Assembly: GCA_003255025.1 (NCBI GenBank)
Contig: QANY01008211.1
Span: 878,095 to 942,094, forward strand
Source: Datisca glomerata
Lineage: Eukaryota > Streptophyta > Magnoliopsida > Cucurbitales > Datiscaceae
Length of the DNA: 64,000 nt
Reading direction: 5' to 3'
Shown piece by piece: positions 44,215 through 57,590 of the stretch; positions within the stretch are counted from its first letter, which is position 1; each line of letters starts with the position of its first letter. Below the pieces are notes generated by a model. It had not been told where the DNA came from. It ran no database searches and saw only the letters and a program-made list of their open reading frames with translations. Position numbers and translations under genes: made by a program.

Positions 44215-47200
44215 GTCTCACCTGTAGGTCTCTGAATCTGCTTCAATTTGATATCTTACAGGTCCCGTGGTTCCACCCGTGTCAAAAGTTATGCCCTACG
44301 GAAGTGGAAATCCTTGAGCTATGATCAGTCTGTTACAGCAATTCTAACCCTACACAGTTCGTGTTTTTTAGATGCAAACCTAGGCTCTGACAGGTGAACC
44401 CTGTGTCACCTGTAGGTATCTGAATAAGCTTCAATTTGATATCTTACTGGTCCCGTCGTTCCACGCGTGTCAAAAGTTATGCCATACGGAAGTGGACATG
44501 CGCATGCCGCGATCCGTCTGTTACATAAATTCTAAAGCTCCACACTCCATATTTTTTACACGCAAACCTAGGATCTGATGGTAAAGCCTGTCTCACCTGT
44601 AGATCTCTAAATAAGCTTCAATTTGATATCTTACAGGGCCCGTGGTTCTACCCGTGTAAAAAGTTATGCCCTACGGAAGTGGACATGCGCGTGCTACGAT
44701 CCGTCTGTTACAGCAATTCTAACCCTGCACAGTCCGTGTTTTTTAGACGCAAAGCTAGGCTCTGATGGGTAAATCCTGTCTCACCTGTAGGTCTCTAAAT
44801 AACCCTCAATTTGGTATCTTAAAGGGCCCGTAGTTCCAACCATGTCAAAAGCTATGCAATACGGAAGTGGACATGCGCGTGCTACGATCCGTCCGTTACA
44901 GCAATTCTAAACCTGCACAGACCGTGTTTTTTGGACACAAAACTATGCTCCGATGGGTAAACCATGTCGTACCTATAGGTATTTAAATAAGCTACAATTT
45001 GATATCTTACAGGATCCGTGGTTCCACGCGTGTAAAAAGTTATGCCCTACGGAAATGGATATGCGCGTGCTACGATCCGTCTGTTACACTAATTCTAACC
45101 CTGCACACTCCACAAACCTAGCCTCTGACGGGTAAACCCTATCTCACCTGTAGGTCTCTGAATAAGCTTCAATTTGATATCTTATAGGGCCTGTGGTTTC
45201 ACCTGTGTCAAAACTTATGCCCCACGGAAGTGGACATGCGCGTGCTGCACTGTCCATGTTTTTTGATTCAAAGCTAGGATCCGACGGGTAAAGCATATCG
45301 CACCTGTAAATCCCTCAATAAGCTTCAATTTGATAACTTACATGGCCCGTGGTTCAACTCGTGTCAAAAGTTATGCCCTACGGAAGTGGATATGCGCGTG
45401 CTACGATCTGTCTGTTACAGTAATTCTAACCTTGCACACTCCGTGTTTTTTAGATGCAAACCTAGGCAACGATGGGTAAACCCAATCTTACCTGTAGGTC
45501 TCTGAACCTACATCAATTTGATATTTTACAGGTCCCGTGGTACCACCCGTGTCAAAAGTTATGCCCTATGGAAGTGGACATGCGCGTGCTACGATACGTC
45601 TATTACAGCAATTCTAACCCTGGACAGTCCATGTTTTTTAGACGCAAACCTAGCCTCTGATGGGTAAACCCTGTCTCACCTGTTAGTCTCTGAATAAGCT
45701 TCAATTTGATATCTTACAGGGCCCGTGGTTCCATCCGTGTCAAACGTTATGCAATACGGAAGTGGACATGCACGTGTTGCGATCCGTCTAATTCACCCTT
45801 TATAAACCTGCACAGATCGTGTTTTTTGGACATAAAACTAGCTCCGTTGGGTAAACCATGTTGTACCTGTTCGTATCTGAATAAGCTTCAATTTGATATC
45901 TTACAGGTCCCGTGGTTCCACGCGTGTAAAAAGTTATGCCCTACGGAAGTGGATATGCGCGTGCTACGATCCGTCTGTTACAACAATTCTAACCCTTCAT
46001 AATCCGTATTTTTTAGACACAAACCTAAGCTCTGATGGGTAAACCCTCTCTTACTTGTAGGTCTCTGAATCTGCTTCAATTTGATATCTTACAAGTCACG
46101 TGGTTCCACCCGTGTCAAAAGTTATGCACTACGGAAGTGGATATGCGCGTGCTACGATCCGTCTGTTACAACAATTCTAACCTGGCACACTCTGTGTTTT
46201 TTAGACGCAAACCTAGGCTCTGATGGGTAAACCCTATCTTACCTGTAGGTCTCTGAATCTGTTTCAATTTGATATATTACAGGGCCCGTGTTTCCACCCG
46301 TGTCAATAGTTATGCCATACTGAAGTGGACATGCGCGTGCTGCGATCCGTCCGTTACATAAATTCAAAAGTTGCAATGTCCTTATTTTTTAGACGCAAAC
46401 CTAAGATCTGATGGGTAAAGCGTGTCTAATTTGTAGGTCTTTGAATCTGCTTCAATTTGATATCTTACAGGTCCCGTGGTTCCACCCGTGTCAAAAGTTA
46501 TGCCCTACGGAAGTGGAAATCCGTGAGCTACGATAAGTGTGTTACAGCAATTCTAACCCTACACAGTTCGTGTTTTTTAGACGCAAACCTAGGCTCTGAC
46601 AGGAGAACCCTGTCTCACCCGTAAGTATCTGAATAAGCTTCAATTTGATATCTTACAGGTCCCGCATTCCACGCGTGTCAAAAGTTATGCCATACGGAAG
46701 TGGACATGCGCATGCCATGATCCGTCTGTTACATAAGGCTTGTCTCACCTGTAGATCTCTGAATAAGCTTCAATTTGATATCTTACAGGTCCCGTGGTTC
46801 CACCCATGTCAAAAGTTATGCCATAAAGAAGTGGACAGGAGCTTGCTGCGATCTGTCTGTTACACCAATTCTAAAGCTGCACAGTCTGTGTTTTTTAGAT
46901 TCAAACCTAGGATCCGACGGGTAAAGCCTATCGCACCTGTAGGTCTCTGAATAAGCTTGAATTTGACAACTTACAGGGCCCGTAGTTCCACCCGTGTCAA
47001 AGGTTATGCCATACGGAAGTGGGCATGCACGTGCTGCGATCCGTCCGTTAAAGCAATTCTAACCCCGCATAGTCCATGATTTTTAGATGCAAACCTAGGC
47101 ACTGATGGGTAAACCCTGTCTCACCTATAGGTCTCTGAATAAGCTTAAATTTGATATATTACAGGGCCCGTTATGCAATACATAAGTGGTTATATGCATA

Positions 47201-47575
47201 TTGCGATCCGTCTGTTACACCCTTTCTAAACATGCACAGACCGTGTTTTTTGGACACAAAAATAGGCTCCGATGGGTAAACCATGTCGCACCTGTAGGTA
47301 TCTGAATAAGCTTCAAATTGATATCTTACAGGTCTCGTGGTTCCACTCGTGTTAAAGGTTACTCCACTCTGTTTTTTTTTACGCAAACCTTGGCTCCGAT
47401 GGGTAAACCATGTCTGACCTGTAGGTCTCTGAATCTGCTATAATTTGATATCTTACAGGTCCCGTGGTTCCACCCGTGTCAAAAGTTATGAACTACGGAA
47501 GTGGATATGCGCGTGCTATGATCCGTCTGTTACAGCAATTCTAACCCTGCACAGTCCATGTTTTTTAGACGCAAA
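44215..47575 (+). repeat. Block P2
   Basis: Contains K (~44,301), L (~44,802), the S6 short unit, KpnI-bearing F units (~45,535) and the deletion CATAAGGCTTGTCTCACC (~46,735; also ~32,476). Its end (46,940-47,580) is the ATAAGTGG-marker segment like 26,260-26,880. At ~47,360 a B' unit jumps from AAAGGTTA to CTCCACTCTG. Confidence 0.85.
45164..45319 (+). repeat. Short monomer (S6)
   Basis: 156 bp between AAGCTT sites, one T shorter than S5 in the T-run. The GCTGC-bounded deletion is at 45,241 (CGTGCTGCACTGTCC). It is the superunit-2 copy of S5. Confidence 0.9.
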
Positions 47576-49763
47576 TCTTGGTTCTGACGGGTAAACCCTA
47601 TCTCGCCTGTAGGTATCTGAATAAGCTTCAATTGGATATCCTACAGGGCCCGTTGTTCCATCCGTGTCAAAAGTTATGCAATACGGAAGTGGACATGTGC
47701 GTGCTGCGATCCATCTGTTATACCCTTTCTAGACCTGCAAAGACCGTGTTTTTTTGACACAAAATTAGGCTCTGATGGGTAAACCATGTCTCACCTGTAG
47801 GTTTCCGAATAAGCTTCTATTTGATATCTTACAGGGCCCATTGTTCCATCTGTGTCAAAAGTTATGCAATACAGAAGTGGGCATGCGCGAGCTGCGATCC
47901 GTCTGTTATACCCTTTCTAAACCTGCACAGAGCGTGTTTTTTTGACATAAAACTAGGCTCCGGTTGGTAAACCATGTCGCACTTGTAGGTATCTGAATAA
48001 GCTTAAATTGGATATCTTACAGGTCCCGTGGTTCCACGCGTGTAAAAAGTTATACCCTACGGAAGTGGATATGCTCGAGCTACGATCCGTCTGTTACAGC
48101 AATTCTAACCCTGCACAATCCATGTTTTTTAGACACAAACCTAGGCTCTGATGGGTAAACCTTGTCTCTGAATAGGCTTCAATATGATATCTTACAGGGC
48201 CCGTGTTTCCATCGGTGTCAAAAGTTATGCCATACGGAAGCGGACATGCGCGTGCTGCGTTCCGTCTGTTACATAAATTCTAAAGCTGCACAGTCCATCT
48301 TTTTTAGACGCAAACCTACTATCTAACAGGTAAAGCTTGTCTCACCTGTAGGACTCTACATTTGCTTCAATTTAATATCTTACAGATCCCGTGGTTCCAC
48401 GCGTGTCAAAACTTATGCCCTACGAAAGTGGACATGCGCGGGCCGCGATCCGTTAGTTACATAAATTCTAATGCTGGACAGTCTATCTTTTTTAGATGCA
48501 AACCTAGGATCTGATGGGTAAAGCCTGTCTCACCTGTAGGTCTCTGAATAAGCTTCAATTTGATATCTTACAGGGCCCGTGCTTCCACCCGTGTCAATAG
48601 TTATGCCATACAGAAGTGGAAATCCGCGTGCCGCGATCCGTCTGTTACACTAATTCTAAAGCTGCACAGTTCATGTTTTTTAGATGCAAACCTAGGATCT
48701 GACGGGTAAAGCCTGTCTGACTTGTAGGTCCCTGAATAAGATTCAATTTGATATCTTACAATTCCTGTGGTTCCACGTGTGTCAAAAGTTATGCCCAACG
48801 GAAATGGAGATGCGCGTGCCGCGATCCGTTTGTTACAAAAATTCTAAAGCTGCACAGTCCATCTTTTTTAGATGCAAAACTAGGATCTGATGGGGGAAGC
48901 CTCTCTCACCTGTCGGTCTATGAATAAGCTTCAATTTGATATCTTACAGGGCCCACGGTTCCACCCGTGTCAATAGTTATGCCAAACAGAAGTGGACATG
49001 CGCGTGCCGCGATCCGTTTGTTCCACTAATTCTAAAGCTGCACAGTTCATGTTTTTTATAAGCAAACTTAGGATCCGATAGGTAAAGCTTGTCTGACCTG
49101 TAGGTCTCTGAATAAGCTTCAATTTGATAACTTGCAGGGCCCATGGTTCGACTCGTGTCAAAAGTTATGCCCTACGAAAGTGGACATGCGCGTGCTGCGA
49201 TCTGTCCGTTACATCAATTCTAACCCCGCACTGTCCATGATTTTTAGATGCAAACCTAGGCTCTGATGGGTAAACCCTGTCTCACCTATAGGTCTATGAA
49301 TAAGATTCAATTTGATATCTTACCGGGCCCGTTATTCCATCCGTGTCAAAAGTTATGCAATACGGAAGTGGCCATGCGCGTGCTGCGATCCGTCTGTTAC
49401 ACCCTTTCTATACCTGCTCAGACCGAGTTTATTGGTATCGTACAGGTCCCGTGGTTCCACTCGTGTAAAAAGTTATGCCCTACGAAAGTGAATATGCGCG
49501 TGATATGATCCATCTATTACAGCAATTCTAACCCTGGACACTCTGTGTTTTTTAGACGCAAACCTAGGCTCCAATGGTTAAACCCTTTCTCACCTATAGG
49601 TCTCTGAATCTGCTTCAATTTGATATCGTACAGGTCCCATGGTTTCACCCGTGTCAAAAGTTATGCCCTACGGAAGTGGACATGCGCATGCTACGATTCG
49701 TCTGTTACAGCAATTCTAACCCTGCACAGTCCATGTTTTTTAGACGCAAATCTTGGTTCTGAT
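47576..49763 (+). repeat. Block Q3 (first of a direct Q tandem)
   Basis: Starts TCTTGGTTCTGACGGG and CCCTATCTCGCC. Landmarks 48,970, 49,266 and 49,574 recur at 51,158, 51,454 and 51,762, all 2188 bp later. It has a private 13-bp loss at CTTGTCTCTGAATAGG (~48,163). Confidence 0.9.
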
Positions 49764-51955
49764 GGGTAAACCCTATCTCGCCTGTAGGTATCTGAATAAG
49801 CTTCAATTGGATATCCTACAGGGCCCGTTGTTCCATCCGTGTCAAAAGTTATGCAATACGGAAGTGGACATGTGCGTGCTGCGATCCATCTGTTATACCC
49901 TTTCTAGACCTGCAAAGACCGTTTTTTTTTGACACAAAATTAGGCTCTGATGGGTAAACCATGTCTCACCTGTAGGTATCCGAATAAGCTTCTATTTGAT
50001 ATCTTACAGGGCCCGTTGTTCCATCCGTGTCAAAAGTTATGCAATACAGAAGTGGGCATGCGCGAGCTGCGATCCGTCTGTTATACCCTTTCTAAACCTG
50101 CACAGACCGTGTTTTTTTTTCACAAAACTAGGCTCCGATTGGTAAACCATGTCGCTCCTGTAGGTACTTGAATAAGCTTCAATTGGATATCTTACAGGTC
50201 CCGTGGTTCCACGCGTGTAAAAAGTTATACCCTACGGAAGTGGATATGCTCGAGCTACGATCTGTCTGTTACAGCAATTCTAACCCTGCACAGTGCATGT
50301 TTTTTAGACGCAAACCTAGGCTCTGACGGGTAAACCTTGTCTCACCCGTAGGACTCTGAATAGGCTTCAATTTGATATCTTACAGGGCCCGTGTTTCCAT
50401 CGGTGTCAAAAGTTATGCCATACGGAAGTGGACATGCGCGTGCTGCGATCCGTCTGTTACATAAATTCTAAAGCTGCACAGTCCGTCTTTTTTAGACGCA
50501 AACCTACTATCTAACAGGTAAAGCCTGTCTCACCTGTAGGACTCTGCATTTGCTTCAATTTAATATCTTACAGATCCCGTGGTTCCACGCGTGTCAAAAC
50601 TTATGCCCTACGAAAGTGGACATGCGCGGGCCGCGATCCGTTAGTTACATAAATTCTAATGCTGGACAGTCTATCTTTTTTAGATGCAAACCTAGGATCT
50701 GATGGGTAAAGCCTGTCTCACCTGTAGGTCTCTGAATAAGCTTCAATTTGATATCTTACAGGGCCCGTGCTTCCACCCGTGTCAATAGTTATGCCATACA
50801 GAAGTGGAAATCCGCGTGCCGCGATCCGTCTGTTACACTAATTCTAAAGCTGCACAGTTCATGTTTTTTAGATGCAAACCTAGGATCTGACGGGTAAAGC
50901 CTGTCTGACTTGTAGGTCTCTGAATAAGATTCAATTTGATATCTTACAATTCATGTGGTTCCACGTGTGTCAAAAGTTATGCCCAACGGAAATGGAGATG
51001 CGCGTGCCGCGATCCGTTTGTTACAAAAATTCTAAAGCTGCACAGTCCATCTTTTTTAGATGCAAAACTAGGATCTGATGGGGGAAGACTCTCTCACCTG
51101 TCGGTCTATGAATAAGCTTCAATTTGATATCTTACAGGGCCCACGGTTCCACCCGTGTCAATAGTTATGCCAAACAGAAGTGGACATGCGCGTACCGCGA
51201 TCCGTTTGTTCCACTAATTCTAAAGCTGCACAGTTCATGTTTTTTATAAGCAAACTTAGGATCCGATAGGTAAAGCCTGTCTGACCTGTAGGTCTCTGAA
51301 TAAGCTTCAATTTGATAACTTGCAGGGCCCATGGTTCGACTCGTGTCAAAAGTTATGCCCTACGAAAGTGGACATGCGCGTGCTGCGATCCGTCCGTTAC
51401 ATCAATTCTAACCCCGCACTGTCCATGATTTTTAGATGCAAACCTAGGCTCTGATGGGTAAACCCTGTCTCACCTATAGGTCTATGAATAAGATTCAATT
51501 TGATATCTTACCGGGCCCGTTATTCCATCCGTGTCAAAAGTTATGCAATACGGAAGTGGCCATGCGCGTGCTGCGATCCGTCTGTTACACCCTTTCTATA
51601 CCTGCTCAGACCGAGTTTATTGGTATCGTACAGGTCCCGTGGTTCCACTCGTGTAAAAAGTTATGCCCTACGAAAGTGAATATGCGCGTGATATGATCCA
51701 TCTATTACAGCAATTCTAACCCTGGACACTCCGTGTTTTTTAGACGCAAACCTAGGCTCCAATGGTTAAACCCTTTCTCACCTGTAGGTCTCAGAATCTG
51801 CTTCAATTTGATATCGTACAGGTCCCATGGTTTCACCCGTGTCAAAAGTTATGCCCTACGGAAGTGGACATGCGCGTGTTACGATTCGTCTGTTACAGCA
51901 ATTCTAACCCTGCACAGTCCATGTTTTTTAGACGCAAACCTAGGCTCTGATGGGT
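49764..51955 (+). repeat. Block Q4 (second of the direct Q tandem)
   Basis: Joined to Q3 without spacer: the end of Q3 at ~49,745 reads TTTAGACGCAAATCTTGG, the entry text of Q3 itself. Q4 then continues into T3 as Q1 continues into T1. The pair is a 2188-bp tandem duplication with very few differences. Confidence 0.9.
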
Positions 51956-54497
51956 AAACCCTGTCTCAGCTGTAGGTCTCTGAATAAGCTTCAATTTGAT
52001 ATCTTACACTGCCCGTGTTTGCACCGTTTGCTACATAAATTCTAAAGCTGCACAGTCCGTCTTTTTTAGACGCAAAATTAAGATCTGACAGGTAAATCCT
52101 GTCTCACCTGTAGGTCTCTGTATGAGTGTCAAAGGTTATGCCATACGGAAGTGGACATGCGCGTGCCGCGATCCGTCTGTTACATAAATTCTAAAGCTGC
52201 ACAGTCTGTGTTTTTTCGATGCCAACCTAGGATCCGACGGGTAAAGCCTGTCTCACCTGTAGGTCTCCAAATAAGCTTCAATTTGATATCTTACAGGTCC
52301 CGTGGTTCCACGCGTGTCAAAAGTTATGCCCTACGAAAGTGGACATGCGCGTGCCGCGATCCGTCGGTTACATAAATTCTAAAGCTGCACAGTCCAGATT
52401 TTTTAAACGCAAACCTAAGATCTGATGGGTAAAGCCTATCTCACCTGTAGGTCTCTTAATAAGCTTCAATTTGATATCATACAGGGCCTGTGGTTCCACC
52501 CGTGTCAAAAGTTATGCCATACGGAATTGGACATGCGCGTGCCGCGATCCGTCTGTTACACCAATTCTAAAGCTGCACAGTCCGTGTTTTTTAGACGCAA
52601 ACCTAGGATTTGATGGGTAAAGCCTGTCTAACCTGTAGGTCTCTAAATAAGCTTCAATTTGATATCTTACAGGTCCCGTGGTTCCACCCGTGTCAAAAGT
52701 TATGCCATACGGAATTGGACATGCGCGTGCCGCGATCCGTCTGTTACTCCAATTCTAAAGCTGCACAGTCTGTGTTTTTTAGACGCAAAACTAGGATTTG
52801 ATGGGTAAAGCATGTCTTACCTATAGGTCTCTGAATAAGTTTCAATTTGATATCTTACAGGTCCCGTGGTTCCACGCGTGACAAAAGTTATGCCCTACGG
52901 AAGTGGAGATGCACGTGCTGCGATTCATCTGTTACACCAATTCTAAAGCTGATTCACAGACCTACACCAATTCTAATGCTGCATAGTTCATGTTCTCTAG
53001 ACACAAACCTAGGATCCGACGGGTAAAGCCTATCGCACTTGTAGGTCTGTGAATCAGCTTCAATTTGATAACTTAAAAGTCTCTTGGTTCCACCATATTA
53101 AAAGTTATGCTCCACGGAAGTTGACAGGAGCTTGCTCTGATCCGTTTGTTACACCAATTCTAAAACTGCACAGTCCATGTTTTTAGACGCAAACCTAGGA
53201 TCCGACAGGTAAACACTGTCTCACCTGTAGGTCTCTGAATAAGCTTCAATTTGACGACTCACAGGTCCCGTGGTTCCACCCGCGTCAAAAGTTATGCACT
53301 CTAGAAGTGGACATGCGTGCTGCGATCCGTCTGTTACACCAATTCTAAAGCTGCACAGTTCGTGTTTTTTAGAGGCAAACCTAGGATCTGATTGGTAAAG
53401 CCTATAGCACCTATAGGTCTCTGAATAAGCTTTAATTTGATATCTTACAGGTCCCGTGGTTCCACCCGTGTAAAAAGTTATGCCCTACGGAAGTGGACAT
53501 GCGCGTGCTACGATCCGTCTGTTACAGCAATTCTAACCCTGCACAGTCCGTGTTTTTTAGACACAAATCTAGGTTCTGATGGGTAAATGCTGTCTCACCT
53601 GTAGGTCTCTGAATAACCTTCAATTTGGTATCTTACAGGGCCCGTGGTTCCAACCGTGTCAAGAGTTATGCAATACGGAAGTGGACATGCGCGTGCTACG
53701 ATCCATTTTTTACACCAATTCTAAACCCGCACAGACCGTGTTTTTTAGACACAAAACTAGGCTCCGATGGGTAAGCCCTGTCGCACTTGTAGGTATCTAA
53801 ATAAGCTTCATATTGATATCTTACAGGGCCTGTGGTTCCACCTGTGTCAAAAAATGTCCTACAGAAGTGGACATGCACATGCTGCGATCCGTCTGTTGCA
53901 CTAACTCTAAAGCTGCACAGTCCGTGATTTCTAGATGCGAACTTAGGATCCGACAGGTAAAGCCTATCGAACTTGTTGGTCTATGAATAAGCTTGAATTT
54001 GATATCTTACAGGTGCCGTGGTTTCACCAATGTCAAAAGTTATGCCCTATAGAAGTGGACTGGAGCTTGCTGCTATCCGTCTGTTACACCAATTCTAAAG
54101 CTGCAGAGTCCATGTTTTTTATATTCAAACCTAGGATCCGATGGGTAAAGCCTCTCGCACCTGTAGGTCTCTGAATAAGCTTCAATTTGATAACTTACAG
54201 GGCCCGTAGTTCCACCCGTGTCGAAAGTTATACCCTATGGAAGTGGACATGCGCGTGCTGCGATCTATCCGTTACAGCAATTCTAACCCCGCACAGTCTA
54301 TAATTTTTAGACATAAAACTAGGCTCCGATGGGTAAACCATGTCGCGCCTGTAGGTATCTGAATATGCTTCAATTTGATATCTTACAGGTCCTGTGGTTC
54401 GACGCGTGTCAAAAGTTATGCCCTACGAAAGTGGATATGCGCGAGCTCCAATCCGTCTGTTACAGTAATTCTAACCCTACACACTTCGTGTTTTCTG
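51956..54497 (+). repeat. Block T3
   Basis: The superunit-2 equivalent of T1 at offset 16,768, with the same two compact deletions (~52,026 and ~52,123), the inverted patch (52,946-52,966 against 53,040-53,060) and an L-like unit (~53,611). A 4-bp loss in AAAAAATGTCC (~53,850) is private. Confidence 0.85.
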
Positions 54498-57400
54498 TAT
54501 GTATCTGAATCAGCTTCAATTTAATATCTTACTGGTCCCGTGGTTCGAAGCGTGGTAAAGGTTATGCCATACGGAAGTGGACATGCGCGTGCCGCGATCC
54601 GTCTGTTACATAAATTCTAAAGCTGCACAGTCCATGTTTTTAGATGCAAACCTAGGATCTGACTGGTAAAACCTGTCTTACATGTAGATCTCTGAATAAG
54701 CGTCAATTTGATATCTTACGGGGCCTGTGGTTCCACTTGTGTCAAAAGTTATGCCCTACGGAAGTAGACATGTGCGTGCTGTGATCCGTCTGTTACACCA
54801 ACTCTAAAGCTGCACAGTCCATGATATCTAGACGCAAACCTAGGATCCGACGGGTAAAGCCTATCGCACCTGTAGGTTAGTGAATAAGCTTCAATCTGAT
54901 ATATTGCAGGTCCCGTGGTTCCACCCATGTCAAAAGTTATGCCCTACTGAAGTAGACAGGAGCTTGCTGCGATCCGTCTGTTACACCAATTCTAAAGCTG
55001 CACAGTCCGTGTTTTTTAGATGCAAACCTAGGATACTACTGGTAAAGCCTATAGCACATGTAGGTCTCTGAATAAGCTTCAATTTAATATCTTACAGAAG
55101 TGGACATGCGCGTGCCGCGATCCGTCTGTTACATAAATTCTATAGGTCTCTGAATAAGTTTCAATTTGGTAACTTACAGGGCCTGTAGTTCCACCCGTGT
55201 CAAAAGTTATGCCCTACGGAAGTGGACTTGCGCGTGCTGCGATCCGTTCGTTACAGCAATTCAAACCCCGCACAGTCCATGATTTTTAGAGGAAAACCTA
55301 GGATCTGACTTGTAAACCCTGTCTCACCTGTAGGTCTGTGAATAAGCTTTAAATTGATATCTTATAGATCTCGTGGTTCCATCCGTGTCAAAAGTTATGC
55401 AATATGGAAGTGGACATGCACGTGCTGCGATCCGTGTGTTACACCCTTTCTAAATCTACACAGACCGTGTTTTTTGGACACAAAACTACGTTCCGATTGG
55501 TAAACCATGATGTACCTGTAGGTATCTGAATAAGCTTCAATTTGATATCATACAGGACTTGTGGTTCCACACGTGTAAAAAGTTATGCCCTACGGAAGTG
55601 GATATGCGCGTGCAACGATCCGTCTGTTACAGTAATTCTAACCCTGCACACTCTGTGTTTTTTAGACGCAAACCTAGGCTCCTATGGGTAAACCCTGTCT
55701 CATCTGTAGGTCTCTGAACCTGCTTCAATTTGATATTTTACAGGTCCTGTGGTTCCACCCGTGTTAAAAGTTATGCCCTACGGAAGTGGAAATCCGTGAG
55801 CTACGATAAGTCTGTTACAGCAATTCTAACCCTGCACACTCCATCCTTTTTAGACGCAAACCTAGGATCTGAAGGAAAAGCTTGTCTCTCCTGTAGATCT
55901 CTGAATAAGCTTCAATTTGATATCTTACAGGGCCCGTGTTTCCACCCATGTCAAAAGTTATGCCATACAGAAGTGGACAGGAGCCTGCTGGGATCTGTCT
56001 GTTACACCAATTCTAAAGCTGTACAGTCCGTGTTTTTTAGATTCAAACCTAGGATCCGACGGGTAAAGCCTATCGCAACTGTAGGTCTCTGAATAACCTT
56101 CAATTTGATAACTTACAGGGCCCGTAGTTCCACCCGTGTCAAAGGTTATGCCCTACGGAAGTGGGCATGCGCGTGCTGCGATCCGTCCGTTACAGCAATT
56201 CTAACCCCGCACAGTCCATGATTTTTAGATGCAAACCTAGGCTCTGATGGGTAAACCCTGTCTCACCTATAGGTCTCTGAATAAGCTTCAATTTGATATC
56301 TTACAAGGCCCGTGGTTCCATCCGTGTCAGAAGTTATGCAATACGAAAGTTGACATGCGCGTGCTGCGATCCGTCTGTTACACCATTTTTAAACCTGCAC
56401 AGACTGTGTTTTTTTGACACAAAACTAGGCTCCGATGGGTAAACCATGTCGCACATGTAGGTATCTGAAAAAATCTTCACAGCAATTCGTCTGTTACAGC
56501 AATTCTAAACCTGTAGGACTCTGCATTTGCTTCAATTTAATATCTTACAGATCCCGTGGTTCCACGCGTGTCAAAACTTATGCCCTACGAAAGTGGACAT
56601 GCGCAGGCCGTGATCCGTTAGTTACATAAATTCTAAAGCTGGACAGTCTATCTTTTTTAGAGGCAAACCTAGTCTCCAATGGGTAAACCCTGTCTCACCT
56701 GTAGGTCTCTGAATCTGCTTCAATTTGACATCTTACATGTCCCGTCGTTCCACCCGTGTCAAAAGTTATGCCCTACAGAAGTGGATAGGAGCTTGCTGTG
56801 ATCTGTCTGTTACACCAATTCTAAAGCTGTACACTCCGTGTTTTTCAGATTCAAACCTAGGATCCAACGGGTAAAGCCTATTACACCATCAGGTCTATGA
56901 ATAAGCTTCAATTTAATAACTTACAGGAACCGTAGTTCCACTCGTGTCAAAAGTTATGCCTTACGGAAGTGGGCATGCGCGTGCTGCGATCCGTCCGTTA
57001 AAGCAATTCTAACCCCGCATAGTCCATGATTTTAAGATGCAAACCTAGGCGCTGATGGGTAAACCCTGTCTCACCTATAGGTCTCTGAATAAGCTTAAAT
57101 TTGATATCTTACAGGGCTCGTTATGCAATACATAAGTGGTTATATGCGTGCTGCGATCCGTCTGTTACACCCTTTCTAAACATGCACAGACCGTGTTTTT
57201 TGGACACAAAACTAGGCTCCGATGGGTAAACCATGTCGCACCTGTAGGTATCTGAATAAGCTTCAAATTGATATCTTACAGGTCTCGTGGTTCCACTCGT
57301 GTTAAAGGTTATGTCCTACGGAAGTGGATTGCGCGTGCTACGATCCGTCTGTTACTGCAATTCTAACCCTGCACACTCCGTTTTTTTTGGACGCAAACCT

Positions 57401-57590
57401 TGGCTCCGATGGGTAAACCATGTCTGACCTATAGGTCTCTGAATCTGCTTCAATTTGATATCTTACAGGTCCCGTGGTTCCACCCGTGTCAAAAGTTATG
57501 AACTACGGAAGTGGACATGCGCGTGCTACGATCCGTCTGTTACAACAATTCTAACCCTGCACAGTCCATGTTTTTTAGACGCAAACCTAG
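54498..57590 (+). repeat. Block V3
   Basis: Matches V1 at offset 16,763 up to ~56,510, including the linked jumps at ~55,097 and ~55,142 and K at ~55,786. It then carries an extra tract at 56,514-56,648 and continues at offset ~16,893. The ATAAGTGG marker is at 57,123. Confidence 0.85.
56514..56648 (+). repeat. ~135-bp non-allelic tract in V3
   Basis: V1 reads TTCTAAACCTGCACACTTG at ~39,735. V3 reads TTCTAAACCTG and then TAGGACTCTGCATTTGC, CAGATCCCGTGG, TGATCCGTTAG and GGACAGTCTATC before rejoining at TAGAGGCAAACC. The tract is Q-type sequence (close to 33,771-33,915 and 50,536-50,685). It looks like a conversion or template-switch tract from a Q block 6-23 kb away. Confidence 0.85.
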
